NCBI GenBank assembly: GCA_030595125.1 | Contig: JAUVDV010000017.1 | Location: forward strand, 1 to 64,000 | DNA: 64,000 nucleotides | Source of the DNA: Deltaproteobacteria bacterium | GTDB taxonomy: Bacteria; Myxococcota_A; Polyangia; JAAYKL01 | Reading direction: 5' to 3' | Shown here: in pieces, positions 9,618-18,309 of the stretch | Position numbering within the stretch: the stretch's first letter is position 1 | Layout of the letters: each line of letters opens with the position of its first letter | The notes under the pieces: generated by a model | What the model saw: only the letters and a program-made list of their open reading frames with translations | Databases searched by the model: none | What the model was told of the DNA's origin: nothing | Program-made: the position numbers and the translations under genes

Positions 9618-10178
9618 CTATAGGCTGGCGGGATCTTTTGCCCGGGACAGGCGCAGATCCCTCTCGAGGAGGAGCTCGTTCAGGGTATCGTCGAGATCGG
9701 TCATCATTACCCTGGCCATCCGCATATCCCGTTGAAATTCTTCCAATGTCGTCCGGGCCTCGGTGAAACTGAGGTTGCAATCGCGTTGCTTCTTCAGGCT
9801 CGAAACCACGAGGCGTCGGAGCAAGCCGGCGCGGCGAAGGAACTCGGTGCCGGATGCGGCATTGAAGAGATATCGCAAGGATTTCCCATGCCGCATGAGC
9901 CGATAGAGGAGACCTGCTCCCGCCGCCGACAAATGCTCGGCTTCCACCAGGTCGGCCTGCGCAGTTTCAACACCGGTGACGGCCTGCGCCAGTTTGATCT
10001 CCAGCTGTTCGATCCGCCTGGAGGTCCTGTCGATGTCGGAAGTTCGAGCGGCTATCTCAATGTCCAGATCCTCGTCGTCGATAAAAGAGAAATCATCGTA
10101 TGAGGCTCCCCCCGCGAGGAAGAGCAGTGATAGAAAACATATCGTCTTGATCCTTTGAGGCATCCTATCGAGCCTCAT
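9618..10178 (-). CDS. EnvC-like secreted coiled-coil protein lacking a LytM domain
   Basis: 186 residues: a signal peptide (IKTICFLSLLFLAGGAS), then two long heptad-rich helices separated by AGLLYRLMRHGKSLRYLFNAASGTEFLRRAGLLRRL. That central segment resembles the region of EnvC/murein hydrolase activators that lies between the coiled-coil arms. In EnvC the coil binds periplasmic FtsX and a C-terminal LytM (M23-like) domain activates amidases; here the protein ends after the second coil, with no M23 motif. It directly follows ftsX, overlapping by 14 bp (ATG at 10178 behind TGAGG; an ATG at 10163 is an alternative). Its role as periplasmic FtsEX partner is inferred from synteny and coil resemblance. 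Confidence 0.6.
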   Translation of the reverse strand: MRLDRMPQRIKTICFLSLLFLAGGASYDDFSFIDDEDLDIEIAARTSDIDRTSRRIEQLEIKLAQAVTGVETAQADLVEAEHLSAAGAGLLYRLMRHGKSLRYLFNAASGTEFLRRAGLLRRLVVSSLKKQRDCNLSFTEARTTLEEFQRDMRMARVMMTDLDDTLNELLLERDLRLSRAKDPASL

Positions 10179-11067
10179 CGAGTCGCCTCAGGGACAGTCG
10201 TGCGCCGGCAAACCCCGCCGCCAGCCCGCCCAGCAAGAGGCCGATCAATACAAACGAGCCGAGACGCACCATGGATCCGCCGCCGATGAGGGGGAGAATC
10301 TGTCCGACCACGAGATCGATCCGATTCATCATGAAGTGAAGCGCCGCGAGGGCCAGGCACATCGCTGCAACGGCCTCCAGAGATCCCTCGAGCAGGAACG
10401 GCAGCCTGACATATCTATCGGTGGCGCCGACGAAACGAAGCACCTCGATCTCCTTTCGCCGGGAATTGACCCCCGCTCTGATCGTTGCCGCCACCACGAG
10501 GATCGCGACTATCATGGTCAGCAAACCAAGACCCCACACTGCGAGGCGCCCGATCAGGCTGACAGCGGACAGGCGTTCGAACCATTCGTCGTAAACCTGA
10601 ACCTCTTCGACTATCGCAACATTGTTGAGACGAGCGGCCAGATCCGTGCGCGCCTGCGTGTTTCGGGAGAGCGTCGGCTTCAGGCGAATGTCGAGGGACC
10701 CGGGGAACGCAGTCGCCGGCAAGCTAGCGCCCATTTCACCGTAGCTTCCCAGATCCCTGGAGAACCTGTCACGAGCATCCTCCGGCGTCACCGCGTCGAC
10801 ACCTACCACGCCGTCGATCTTGCGGACTGCGCCGGCGAGTTTCATGATATCTTCATCGCTGGTGTCGTCCTCTAGGTAGACGGTGAGCTCGGCTGCGTCT
10901 ACCCACCGGGAGAGCAGGGTATCCATGTTGACAGCAGCGGTCAGCGTTGCGGCGAAGCTCAGGAACGCGGCGCCAAGCGTGATCACGGACAACAGATGAA
11001 ACCATGGGCGTCTTCGAAAACCGCCAAACGCGCGACGAAAAATGTGAGCTACCTTGTTGATTTTCAT
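10165..11067 (-). CDS. ftsX: Cell-division ABC transporter-like permease FtsX
   Basis: 300 residues. Cytosolic N-terminus, a first membrane helix (FHLLSVITLGAAFLSFAATLTAAV), a periplasmic domain from about residues 55 to 165 containing AAELTVYLEDDTSDEDI and the FtsX-typical VTPEDARDRFSRDLG, then three further helices (about 170-280). With FtsE it forms the FtsEX complex that transmits ATP hydrolysis to periplasmic murein hydrolase regulators at the division septum. Its ATG overlaps the FtsE stop by 4 bp (ATGA), implying translational coupling, and the EnvC-like gene follows immediately. Family identity rests on topology, the periplasmic domain and the ftsE neighbour. Confidence 0.92.
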   Translation of the reverse strand: MKINKVAHIFRRAFGGFRRRPWFHLLSVITLGAAFLSFAATLTAAVNMDTLLSRWVDAAELTVYLEDDTSDEDIMKLAGAVRKIDGVVGVDAVTPEDARDRFSRDLGSYGEMGASLPATAFPGSLDIRLKPTLSRNTQARTDLAARLNNVAIVEEVQVYDEWFERLSAVSLIGRLAVWGLGLLTMIVAILVVAATIRAGVNSRRKEIEVLRFVGATDRYVRLPFLLEGSLEAVAAMCLALAALHFMMNRIDLVVGQILPLIGGGSMVRLGSFVLIGLLLGGLAAGFAGARLSLRRLDEAR

Positions 11068-11807
11068 GTGCCTGTTCCTGTCGCTGCTTCCGCGCCATTT
11101 GAGGACATGCCGACAAGGCGTCCTCCCTCGAAGGCAATGACACGGTGCGGGCGAGCCGCCATCAACATGCGATCGTGAGTCGCGAACACCACCGTCGTGC
11201 CCGCCGCAGATACCTGCTCCAGTACATCGAGCACGAAGTTCGCAGAATAGGTGTCGAGGCTTCCCGTGGGCTCGTCGGCAAGTATGAGCGATGGAGATCC
11301 CACCAGCGCGCGGGCGATGGCCACCCTTTGCTGCTCGCCGCCCGAGAGGAAGCCCGTCAGGTCCGCGCCCCTTCCCGGCATGCCGACTTGTTCCAGCACT
11401 TCCTCTACCCGGGAACGCATCGCGAAGACGGAGAGCCCCGCTACCTCGAGGGGAAGGCCGACGTTGGCAAAGATGGAGAGATCGTCGATCAATTTGAAAT
11501 CCTGAAACACGACGCCCATGGAGCGCCGCAGCACCGAAACCGCCGACCTGCGCAGGTTCGAAATATCGTGCCCGTCGAACGTCAGAGCGCCCGTGTCTGG
11601 CACCTCCGCCAGGTGCATCAGCCGCATGAGCGTTGTCTTTCCGGCTCCCGACGGGCCGGCGATGTAAACGAATTCACCGGGAAAAATATCGAAAGAAATA
11701 TCGAAGAGAGCGGGCTTGTCGGGTTTGTAGAAACGACTCACCCTGCTCAGGGTTATCAATGGCCTTGTCGAATTGACCACAACTTTTTTTGCGCGACGTG
11801 ACTGCAT
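11064..11807 (-). CDS. ftsE: Cell-division ATP-binding protein FtsE
   Basis: 247 residues, slightly longer than E. coli FtsE because of a basic 18-residue N-terminal extension. Walker A GPSGAGKT at residues 51-58, ABC signature LSGGEQQRVAIARAL around 154, Walker B LILADEPTGSLD and the switch FATHDRML. The sequence RLMHLAEVPDTGALTFDGHDIS is typical of FtsE. It is the cytosolic ATPase partner of FtsX and overlaps it by 4 bp. The intergenic region upstream is shared divergently with nrdJ. Confidence 0.95.
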   Translation of the reverse strand: MQSRRAKKVVVNSTRPLITLSRVSRFYKPDKPALFDISFDIFPGEFVYIAGPSGAGKTTLMRLMHLAEVPDTGALTFDGHDISNLRRSAVSVLRRSMGVVFQDFKLIDDLSIFANVGLPLEVAGLSVFAMRSRVEEVLEQVGMPGRGADLTGFLSGGEQQRVAIARALVGSPSLILADEPTGSLDTYSANFVLDVLEQVSAAGTTVVFATHDRMLMAARPHRVIAFEGGRLVGMSSNGAEAATGTGT

Positions 11808-11923
11808 ATCTGATCATTTAAAATGACGAAGGTTGTTTTGGCAAAAAAACGGCGATCAATAGCTTGTTCCAGCATCGTTCTGGCTGTAAAACTGAACCTT
11901 CGTCCACTGAACAAAAAGTGGTC

Positions 11924-11943
11924 TGTGGGCAAACTGTGGACAG
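11924..11943 (+). promoter_or_regulatory. Pair of weak DnaA-box-like sites upstream of nrdJ
   Basis: TGTGGGCAA (11924-11932) and TGTGGACAG (11935-11943) are each 7/9 to TGTGGATAA, the complement of the DnaA box, in the same orientation with an 11-bp pitch. The identical pitch occurs at 27677-27696. DnaA control of nrd genes is known in E. coli; here it is only a hypothesis. Confidence 0.3.
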
Positions 11944-11965
11944 CACTGTGTTTTTGTGCAGGCAA

Positions 11966-12013
11966 GTACTAGATATTGATGGGTTTGGAGGGGGTGTGCA
12001 CAAGATATTGTGG
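11966..12013 (+). promoter_or_regulatory. Tandem NrdR-box-like sites
   Basis: Box 2, GCACAAGATATTGTGG (11998-12013), matches 13 of 16 positions of the NrdR consensus ACACWATATATWGTGT. Box 1, GTACTAGATATTGATG (11966-11981), matches about 10 of 16. The centres are 32 bp apart, about three helical turns, which is the arrangement NrdR uses on ribonucleotide reductase promoters. Location upstream of nrdJ supports the call; box 1 alone would not be convincing. The nrdR gene itself is not in the window. Confidence 0.6.
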
Positions 12014-12146
12014 TAAAGTTCTTGACATCGGGTCCAAAAACGGGCAGAAAATTCAGAGTCGGAAACACTGAACAATGCAATGACCAGACGTCGCGAGCCC
12101 CTGTCGTGTCGTAGGGGGTAGTTTTTCTTTAAAATCGAACTTCCCT

Positions 12147-12160
12147 GGCACCAAGGTGCC
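12147..12160. repeat. Perfect 14-bp palindrome in the nrdJ leader
   Basis: GGCACCAAGGTGCC is a perfect inverted repeat ending 28 bp before the nrdJ ATG. It could be an operator or an mRNA hairpin near the ribosome-binding site. A related TGGCAC-TCG-GTGCCA inverted repeat occurs at 27731-27745. Confidence 0.35.
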
Positions 12161-12188
12161 GGAATTACTGTGTTTGTGGGAGACGGTA

Positions 12189-14951
12189 ATGAGTACGATC
12201 GAGCGAACGATCACAAAGTCGGAAAAACGGGCAAAAGACAGCGAAAAAAAGGCATCTTCCACCGGGGGAGGGCTGAAATTTTCTCGCCTCATGACACGAG
12301 TGGGAACCCACCCGTACGATGAGATCAAGTGGGAGCAACGGTCTGCCTCTATAACGAACGACAAGGGTGAAAAAATTCTCGATGTCGAGGATGTCGAAAT
12401 TCCCGAGTTCTGGAGCCAACTCGCCACCAACGTGGTGGTGTCCAAGTACTTTCGCAGCCAGTCCCAGTCAGGGGAACGCGAGACCTCGGCTCGACAAATA
12501 ATCGACCGGGTTGTCGACGCCATCTGCTCGTGGGGGCGCCGCGACGGGTACTTCGCGTCGGCTCATGACGCGGAAACTTTCGAGCACGAACTCACCTATA
12601 TTCTGCTGCACCAGATGGCAACATTCAACAGCCCCGTCTGGTTCAATGTGGGTATCGACGAGCAACCGCAGGCGTCAGCGTGCTTCATCAACTCAGTGGA
12701 AGACACCATGGAGTCCATCATGGGGCTCGCGACCACCGAGGCCAACCTGTTCAAGGGCGGCTCAGGTTCGGGGACAAACCTCTCCACGATCCGTTCGTCA
12801 CGGGAGAAGCTTTCCATGGGCGGCCAGGCCTCGGGGCCGGTGTCTTTCATGCGCGGGTTCGACGCCTTCGCCGGTGTCATCAAGAGCGGCGGCAAGACAC
12901 GCCGCGCCGCCAAGATGGTCATCCTCAACGTGGATCATCCGGACATCGTCGAGTTCGTCAATTGCAAGGTAGACGAGGAAAAAAAGGCGTGGGCGCTCAT
13001 CGAGGCGGGTTACAGCGGCGACATCAACGGGCCGGCATACGGTTCGGTCTTTTTTCAAAACTCCAACAACTCGATCCGCGTCACTGATGAATTCATGAAA
13101 GCAGTGATCGAGGATCGCTCTTACGAGACCAAGGCCATTCTGGATGGCTCAACGGTACAGACCCTGAGCGCCCGCGAAGTCATGCGACAGATCTCGGAGG
13201 CCACACACACATGCGGCGATCCCGGGCTGCAGTTCGACGATATGTGCAACCGCTGGCATACCTGCAAGGAGTCGGGGCGGATCAATGCGTCCAACCCCTG
13301 CTCGGAGTACATGTTCCTCGACAACACCGCGTGCAACCTCGCCTCCCTCAACCTGATGAGATTCATCGGTGAGGACGGCGAGTTCAACACCGACATGTTC
13401 CAGCACACAATCGACATCATGATCACCGCTCAGGACATCATCGTGGACAACGCCCGGTACCCCACAGAGCCGATCACGAAAAACAGCCACGAGTACAGAC
13501 CCCTTGGGTTGGGATTTGCAAACATCGGCGCGGTACTCATGCACCGCGGCCTTCCGTACGATAGCGACGCCGGCAGAGCCTACGCCGCCGGCATCACAGC
13601 GCTCATGACCGGTGAGGCGTACGTCCAGTCGGCGCGCATCGCCGCCGGTCTGGGTTCCTTCGATGGGTACGGCAATAACGCCGAGGCGATGAAAGAGGTC
13701 ATCGAGGCGCACAGCGACGCGGTCGAAGGCATCGATACCGACCTGGCCACTCCAGCCATAATCAAGGCCGCACAGACTGCCTGGGAGGAGGCCGCCACTC
13801 TCGGGGACAAGCACGGCTATCGCAACGCTCAGACTACTGTCCTGGCGCCCACGGGTACCATCGCGTTCATGATGGACTGTGACACCACCGGCATTGAACC
13901 GGACATCGCGCTGGTCAAGTACAAGCGATTGGTTGGAGGAGGCACTCTCAAGATCACCAACCAATCGGTCGGCAAGGCGCTCATCAGGCTCGGTTACTCT
14001 GAACTGGAAGTCCACGGCATAAACGAACACGTGGTGAACAACGAAACGATAGAGGGTGCGCCGAATTTGCTGCCCGATCACCTTCCAATTTTCGACTGTG
14101 CTTTCAAGCCCGAAAAAGGTGTGAGGAGCATCATGCCGCTCGGTCACGTCCGGATGATGTCAGCGGTACAGCCTTTCATATCCGGCGCCATCTCCAAGAC
14201 CGTCAATATGCCCAACGACGCAACCTCGGACGACATCTTCGACATCTACACGGAGTCCTGGAAACTCGGTCTCAAGGCCGTGGCCGTTTACCGCGATGGC
14301 TCCAAGCGCACGCAGCCTCTGTCCACCAGTGAGAAGGCGCAAAAAGTGCAAGCGGCACGAGCATCCTCGCCGGAGATGGCCCGTCGCCGCCTGCCGGACG
14401 AGCGCCGGAGCATGACGCACAAGTTCGACATCTCCGGACACGAGGGCTACATCACCGCGGGCATGTACACCGACGGAATGGTGGGCGAGATCTTCATACG
14501 CATGGCCAAGGAGGGCTCGGCTGTCTCCGGACTGATGGACTCGTTCGCGACGGCAATCTCTCTGGCGTTGCAATACGGTGTGCCGTTGCAGGTGCTGGTC
14601 GACAAGTTCAGCCACACCAGGTTCGAGCCGTCCGGGATCACCCGCAATCCGGAGATCCCCATCGCCAAGTCCATCATGGATTACCTGTTTCGGTGGCTCC
14701 AGCTTCGGTTCTGCCGCGACAACGCCGCCGCAGATGGCGTCGAAATCTCCGACGGCGGCTACCCCAAGGTTACGGTTCACGCGGTTTCGAGCATTCCGCC
14801 GATGCCCGCAGGATTCGCGGACTCGATTATCCCGCCCGGCTTCCATACCGAGGTCGACGCCCCGTTCTGCCCCGATTGCGGATCGATCATGGTTCGTTCA
14901 GGCGCCTGCCACCGCTGCATAAACTGCGGATCCACATCAGGCTGTAGCTGA
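12189..14951 (+). CDS. nrdJ: Adenosylcobalamin-dependent (class II) ribonucleotide reductase
   Basis: Reduces ribonucleotides to deoxyribonucleotides using coenzyme B12, so no NrdB radical subunit is needed; none is nearby. Start Met12189 (MSTIERTITKSEKR) follows GGGAGACGG; the track ORF begins 11 codons upstream. 920 residues: N-terminal conserved block GTHPYDEIKWEQR, FNSPVWFNVG, the loop KGGSGSGTNLSTIRSS, active-site motif NPCSEYMFLDNTACNLASLN near 370, and PTGTIAFMMDCDTTGIEPD near 560. The C-terminus carries CPDCG and CHRCINCG, the redox/zinc-type tail of long NrdJ proteins (VIB12_RNR_ext-like region). NrdR-like boxes lie about 180-220 bp upstream. A short hairpin follows the stop. Confidence 0.97.
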   Translation: MSTIERTITKSEKRAKDSEKKASSTGGGLKFSRLMTRVGTHPYDEIKWEQRSASITNDKGEKILDVEDVEIPEFWSQLATNVVVSKYFRSQSQSGERETSARQIIDRVVDAICSWGRRDGYFASAHDAETFEHELTYILLHQMATFNSPVWFNVGIDEQPQASACFINSVEDTMESIMGLATTEANLFKGGSGSGTNLSTIRSSREKLSMGGQASGPVSFMRGFDAFAGVIKSGGKTRRAAKMVILNVDHPDIVEFVNCKVDEEKKAWALIEAGYSGDINGPAYGSVFFQNSNNSIRVTDEFMKAVIEDRSYETKAILDGSTVQTLSAREVMRQISEATHTCGDPGLQFDDMCNRWHTCKESGRINASNPCSEYMFLDNTACNLASLNLMRFIGEDGEFNTDMFQHTIDIMITAQDIIVDNARYPTEPITKNSHEYRPLGLGFANIGAVLMHRGLPYDSDAGRAYAAGITALMTGEAYVQSARIAAGLGSFDGYGNNAEAMKEVIEAHSDAVEGIDTDLATPAIIKAAQTAWEEAATLGDKHGYRNAQTTVLAPTGTIAFMMDCDTTGIEPDIALVKYKRLVGGGTLKITNQSVGKALIRLGYSELEVHGINEHVVNNETIEGAPNLLPDHLPIFDCAFKPEKGVRSIMPLGHVRMMSAVQPFISGAISKTVNMPNDATSDDIFDIYTESWKLGLKAVAVYRDGSKRTQPLSTSEKAQKVQAARASSPEMARRRLPDERRSMTHKFDISGHEGYITAGMYTDGMVGEIFIRMAKEGSAVSGLMDSFATAISLALQYGVPLQVLVDKFSHTRFEPSGITRNPEIPIAKSIMDYLFRWLQLRFCRDNAAADGVEISDGGYPKVTVHAVSSIPPMPAGFADSIIPPGFHTEVDAPFCPDCGSIMVRSGACHRCINCGSTSGCS

Positions 14952-15015
14952 GCTGAAAAGCTAGTCGATATCCACAACAACCACTTGCGTGAATACAGCG
15001 AAGCGGGTGACGTCC

Positions 15016-15036
15016 AACATCTTGCCTGATGTTTTT
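15016..15036 (+). terminator. Possible terminator after nrdJ
   Basis: AACATC-TTGCCT-GATGTT followed by TTT: a 6-bp stem with a 6-base loop and a short T tract, 65 bp after the nrdJ stop. The stem is AT-rich and short, so the call is weak. Confidence 0.35.
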
Positions 15037-15044
15037 GAAATAAA

Positions 15045-15073
15045 ATGACGCGAAATGACGCGGTTGATATACT
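15045..15073 (+). promoter_or_regulatory. Possible sigma-70 promoter for the Lys-rich lipoprotein
   Basis: TATACT (15068-15073) is 5/6 to the -10 consensus; 17 bp upstream is ATGACG, a partial -35. It lies 35 bp before the ATG of the next gene, which has a strong AAAAAGGAG site. Confidence 0.35.
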
Positions 15074-15107
15074 GGCCCGACGATAAACAAGAAAAAGGAG
15101 AATCCTC

Positions 15108-15533
15108 ATGAAAAGCTTTCTTCATAGAGCAGCACTAGTGATCACGATGGTCATCGCGGCCGCATGGATGTCCGGGTGTGTCATCCATACGTATAGCGGC
15201 GATGGAAACAAGCCGACAAAAGCGAAACACGCTAAGTCCAACAAGAAACACAAGGCCAAGCCGGCTAAAAAGAAAAAGGCCAAACCGGTCAAAGAGAAGA
15301 AGGCCGAGCCGGTCAAAGAGAAGAAGTCCGTGCACGCCGAAAAGAAACCGGCCAAGCACGCCGAAAAGAAGCCGGCCAAGCACGCCGAAAAGAAGAAAGC
15401 CAAGCACGCCGAAAAGAAGAAAGCCAATCGTTCCGACAACAAGGGGACCGAGGCGACCGAAGAGAAGAAGTCCGTGCACGCCGAAAAGAAACCGGCCGGG
15501 CTCGTGCCGATGCACAAACCAGACTCGCAGTAG
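15108..15533 (+). CDS. Lys-rich repeat lipoprotein
   Basis: 141 residues. MKSFLHRAALVITMVIAAAWMSGC is a lipoprotein signal peptide (MSGC lipobox). The mature part is almost wholly Lys/Ala/Pro/Glu/His in short tandem units such as KPVKEKKAE and HAEKKPAKHAEKK, about 40% lysine. It resembles cationic, envelope-bound low-complexity proteins that could bind peptidoglycan or other anionic polymers, but no function is assigned. The strong Shine-Dalgarno sequence (AAAAAGGAGAATCCTC before ATG) suggests high expression. Stands 150 bp after nrdJ and 60 bp before nagZ. Confidence 0.7.
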   Translation: MKSFLHRAALVITMVIAAAWMSGCVIHTYSGDGNKPTKAKHAKSNKKHKAKPAKKKKAKPVKEKKAEPVKEKKSVHAEKKPAKHAEKKPAKHAEKKKAKHAEKKKANRSDNKGTEATEEKKSVHAEKKPAGLVPMHKPDSQ

Positions 15534-15593
15534 CTGGTGCATTAACCGGGCTAATAAGCGACAAATTCACCAAAAGATGCCATATACAGCCGC

Positions 15594-16670
15594 ATGAGCG
15601 CGGATGATACGAAGCGCCTCGCGCGGAGGCTTATCATCGCCGGGTTTGACGGGCTTTCCCTCCCGGACGATCTCGCGCGAGATTGCGCCGTCGGTGCGCT
15701 AGGCGGCGTCATACTTTTCAAGCGGAACGTCGAAAGCGCAAAACAGGTCTCGTCGCTGGTGGAGGAGATCAAGCGCAGCTTTCCGAAAGACAGACCTCCC
15801 GTTGTTGCGGTGGATCAGGAGGGTGGACGGGTGGTGCGCATTTCAAAGCCGCTTACCGTCCTGCCACCGGCGCGTGTTTTGGGTGATATCGACGATACGG
15901 AGCTGACCGGCGCGGCCGGGCGCCTTGTGGGGTTGGAGCTCAGATCCCTCGGGTTCACACTGAACCTCGCGCCCATTCTTGATGTGGACACCAACCCTAA
16001 CTCGCCGGTGATCGGAGACAGGTCCTTCGGGGGAAAACCGGATATCGTGATCAGGCACGGTTTCGCTTTCGCGCGCGGACTGAAGACCGGCGGGGTTCTC
16101 CCCTGCGCCAAGCACTTTCCCGGCCATGGTGATGCCTCCTTCGACAGTCACCTCTCCCTCGGGCTGGTAGAGCACGACGCAGCTCGCCTCGAGGCCGTGG
16201 AAATGGAGCCGTTTCGCGCGTGGGCCAGGACCGGCCTTGGACCGATCATGACCGCCCATGTGATCTACCCGAGCCTGGATCCCGACAACCCGGCAACCGG
16301 AAGCCGGAAGATAATCACGGACTTGCTGCGGGAGAGAATGCGCTTCTTCGGCGCAGTGTTGACAGACGATCTGGAAATGGGCGCCGTCGGACAATCCGGC
16401 GGGGCGGCGGCGATGTCGATCGCATCGGTACGGGCCGGCGCTGATGGTCTCTTCGTTTGCAGAAGTTCCGACGTACGCAATGAGGTGATCGACGCCCTTG
16501 TCGCGGAAGCCTTCGAACACAAGGGTTTTGAACGAAAACTACAAATCGCTGCGAAACGTCTCGAACCCCTGGGTTCTCCAGCGGGGCCGGATGTTGACTT
16601 CTCATGGATCGGGTCCGACGATCATCTGTCTTTGCAGGACAAAGTAATGTCCCGCTTCGACAGGATTTAA
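15594..16670 (+). CDS. nagZ: Beta-N-acetylhexosaminidase (GH3, NagZ-like)
   Basis: 358 residues, the usual single-domain NagZ size. GH3 motifs in order: GVILFKRNV, VAVDQEGGRVVRI, LNLAPILDVDTNP, IGDRSFGG, the signature KHFPGHGDASFDSHLSL (with the Asp-His pair of the mobile catalytic loop), and VLTDDLEMGAV with the nucleophile Asp of the TDDLxM motif. Removes terminal GlcNAc from muropeptides in cell-wall recycling. There is no signal peptide, in agreement with a cytosolic enzyme. No clear ribosome-binding site precedes the ATG. hflX begins 10 bp after the stop and is probably co-transcribed. Confidence 0.92.
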   Translation: MSADDTKRLARRLIIAGFDGLSLPDDLARDCAVGALGGVILFKRNVESAKQVSSLVEEIKRSFPKDRPPVVAVDQEGGRVVRISKPLTVLPPARVLGDIDDTELTGAAGRLVGLELRSLGFTLNLAPILDVDTNPNSPVIGDRSFGGKPDIVIRHGFAFARGLKTGGVLPCAKHFPGHGDASFDSHLSLGLVEHDAARLEAVEMEPFRAWARTGLGPIMTAHVIYPSLDPDNPATGSRKIITDLLRERMRFFGAVLTDDLEMGAVGQSGGAAAMSIASVRAGADGLFVCRSSDVRNEVIDALVAEAFEHKGFERKLQIAAKRLEPLGSPAGPDVDFSWIGSDDHLSLQDKVMSRFDRI

Positions 16671-16679
16671 GGAAATCTA

Positions 16680-18308
16680 TTGGCGGTCCACGGCAATCTG
16701 ACCGGTCTCAAGGCAACACACAAGAAAGCCCTCGAGCGCCTGAATAGTCGCCGGGTCCCGGCACAGAGCATCGTGTCGCCGGAGCTCGCCGGAACGATGG
16801 CCCTGCTATCCAGGGAGACAGGTCGCCAGATCGGTCTCTTTATAGATCGCCAGGGACAGGTGACCGACGTGGCGGTGGGCGACGCCGACAGGATTCTCCT
16901 GCCCGATTTCGGAAGGGTGCGAGCGGGGGAGCGGCGGTTTCGCGGTCTTCGACTGATCCACACGCATTTGCACAGCGAGCCCCTCTCCCGGGACGACCTC
17001 ACCGACCTCACCCGGTTGCGCCTGGACATGGTCGTCGCAGTCGGTGTCTCACCGGGAGGAGCCCCGGGCGCGGTTTATTTGGCGCACCTTCTTCCTCCGT
17101 CTGAAAAGGCCGAACTGCATCGCCTGCTGGGTCCCCTGAACCTGGGCATGCTCCCGAAAGATTTTCTGGAGGTGATGACCTCCCTGGAAGAGGAATTCCG
17201 ACGTCACTCGGTTGCCAGGACCGTGAGCATGCCCGAGGGACGCGCGGTGATCATTCACGTTACCAAAGATCGGCGGAAGCTCCGGGAGGCCGAGCTGGCC
17301 CTGGATGAGCTGAGCGAACTCGCCCGCACGGCGGGAGTCGAGGTGGCGGATCGTGTGATACAGATCCGGAAAAAGCCGGATCCCCTGTATGTGGTGGGGC
17401 GCGGAAAGCTCGAAGATATCACTGTGCGAGCGATGCAGCAGGACGCGGAACTCCTCATCATGGACTGCAACCTGGGGGCCAACCAGAGTCGCGCCATCTC
17501 CGAGATCACCGACCTCAAAGTAATCGACCGCACGCAACTGATCCTGGATATTTTTGCCCAGCGCGCCCACTCGCTGGACGGAAAGCTCAAGGTGGAGCTC
17601 GCCCAGCTCAAGTACCTGTTGCCCCGATTGGGCGCCAGGGATGACTCGCTGTCGCGTCTGACCGGCGGTATCGGCGGTCGGGGGCCTGGGGAGACCAAGC
17701 TGGAGATCGGCAGGCGGCGGGCCAGGGACCGGGTGACCAGGCTCAAGAAGAAACTGGACAAGCTGGGAAAGGCGAGGGTTCAGCGACGAGCCCGCAGGCA
17801 GCGCAACGAGGTGCCGGTAGTTTCAATAGTGGGGTACACCAACGCCGGTAAGTCCACGCTGCTCAACGTGCTCACGCACTCGGACGTCCTTGTGGAGGAC
17901 CGGTTGTTTGCAACGCTCGACACCGCATCGCGGCGTCTTCGGTTTCCACGGGAGAGGGAGATCATCATCACCGACACGGTGGGATTTATCAGAGATCTAC
18001 CGAAGGACCTCATCGACGCCTTCAAGGCGACCCTCGAGGAGCTCGACGACGCGTCGCTCCTCCTTCACGTCGTGGATATATCCGATATCAATCACGGCGA
18101 TCATATCAAGGCTGTGGAGCAGATCCTCCTGGATCTGGGGCTGGGCGACACGCCGAGGCTCATCGTGCTCAACAAGGCAGACTTGCTGGACGATCGGGAC
18201 GGTACCCCGGAGGCCAACAACCTCGACGGCGTACTCATATCCGCAATCGACAAAAACACCCTCAAACCCCTGCTCGCGCGAATCGAACAACATCTGTGGC
18301 GCACGTAG
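16680..18308 (+). CDS. hflX: Ribosome-associated GTPase HflX
   Basis: 542 residues starting at TTG 16680, which sits 7 bases behind AAGGA; no better start is near. An N-terminal extension (about 180 residues, longer than E. coli HflX) precedes the HflX domain with VVGRGKLEDI and NLGANQSRAISEITDLKVIDRTQLILDIF (quoted here in part), the linker TGGIGGRGPGETKLE, a coiled region of basic residues, and the GTPase with G1 GYTNAGKST near 384, G3 DTVGFI and G4 NKAD. HflX splits stalled or heat-damaged ribosomes. The extended N-terminal domain, seen in some proteobacterial homologues, has LIHTHLHSEPLSRDDL. Converges on the L-repeat lipoprotein gene. Confidence 0.95.
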   Translation: MAVHGNLTGLKATHKKALERLNSRRVPAQSIVSPELAGTMALLSRETGRQIGLFIDRQGQVTDVAVGDADRILLPDFGRVRAGERRFRGLRLIHTHLHSEPLSRDDLTDLTRLRLDMVVAVGVSPGGAPGAVYLAHLLPPSEKAELHRLLGPLNLGMLPKDFLEVMTSLEEEFRRHSVARTVSMPEGRAVIIHVTKDRRKLREAELALDELSELARTAGVEVADRVIQIRKKPDPLYVVGRGKLEDITVRAMQQDAELLIMDCNLGANQSRAISEITDLKVIDRTQLILDIFAQRAHSLDGKLKVELAQLKYLLPRLGARDDSLSRLTGGIGGRGPGETKLEIGRRRARDRVTRLKKKLDKLGKARVQRRARRQRNEVPVVSIVGYTNAGKSTLLNVLTHSDVLVEDRLFATLDTASRRLRFPREREIIITDTVGFIRDLPKDLIDAFKATLEELDDASLLLHVVDISDINHGDHIKAVEQILLDLGLGDTPRLIVLNKADLLDDRDGTPEANNLDGVLISAIDKNTLKPLLARIEQHLWRT

Positions 18309-18309
18309 G

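Larger units (their letters stand above)
11808..12188. other. Intergenic region between divergent ftsE and nrdJ
   Basis: 381 bp without a convincing gene; the ORFs of about 70-85 codons on the reverse strand here have no signal, ribosome-binding site or known motif. It holds paired TGTGG-type DnaA-box-like 9-mers (11924-11943), two NrdR-box-like 16-mers 32 bp apart (11966-12013), a TTGACA (12022-12027) without a good -10 partner, and a 14-bp palindrome close to the nrdJ start. No cobalamin riboswitch could be recognised by eye although nrdJ is B12-dependent. Confidence 0.6.

Noticed and set aside
12145-12165. Sigma-54 promoter (TGGCAC near nrdJ and at 27731)
   Set aside because: TGGCAC is present, but the TTGC half is not at the correct distance in either place; both belong to palindromes.
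11808-12188. Cobalamin riboswitch before B12-dependent nrdJ
   Set aside because: The conserved B12-box sequence could not be found by eye; a covariance-model search would be needed.
13149-14147. 332-codon reverse ORF within nrdJ
   Set aside because: Shadow of a strongly conserved gene; no motif or start signal.
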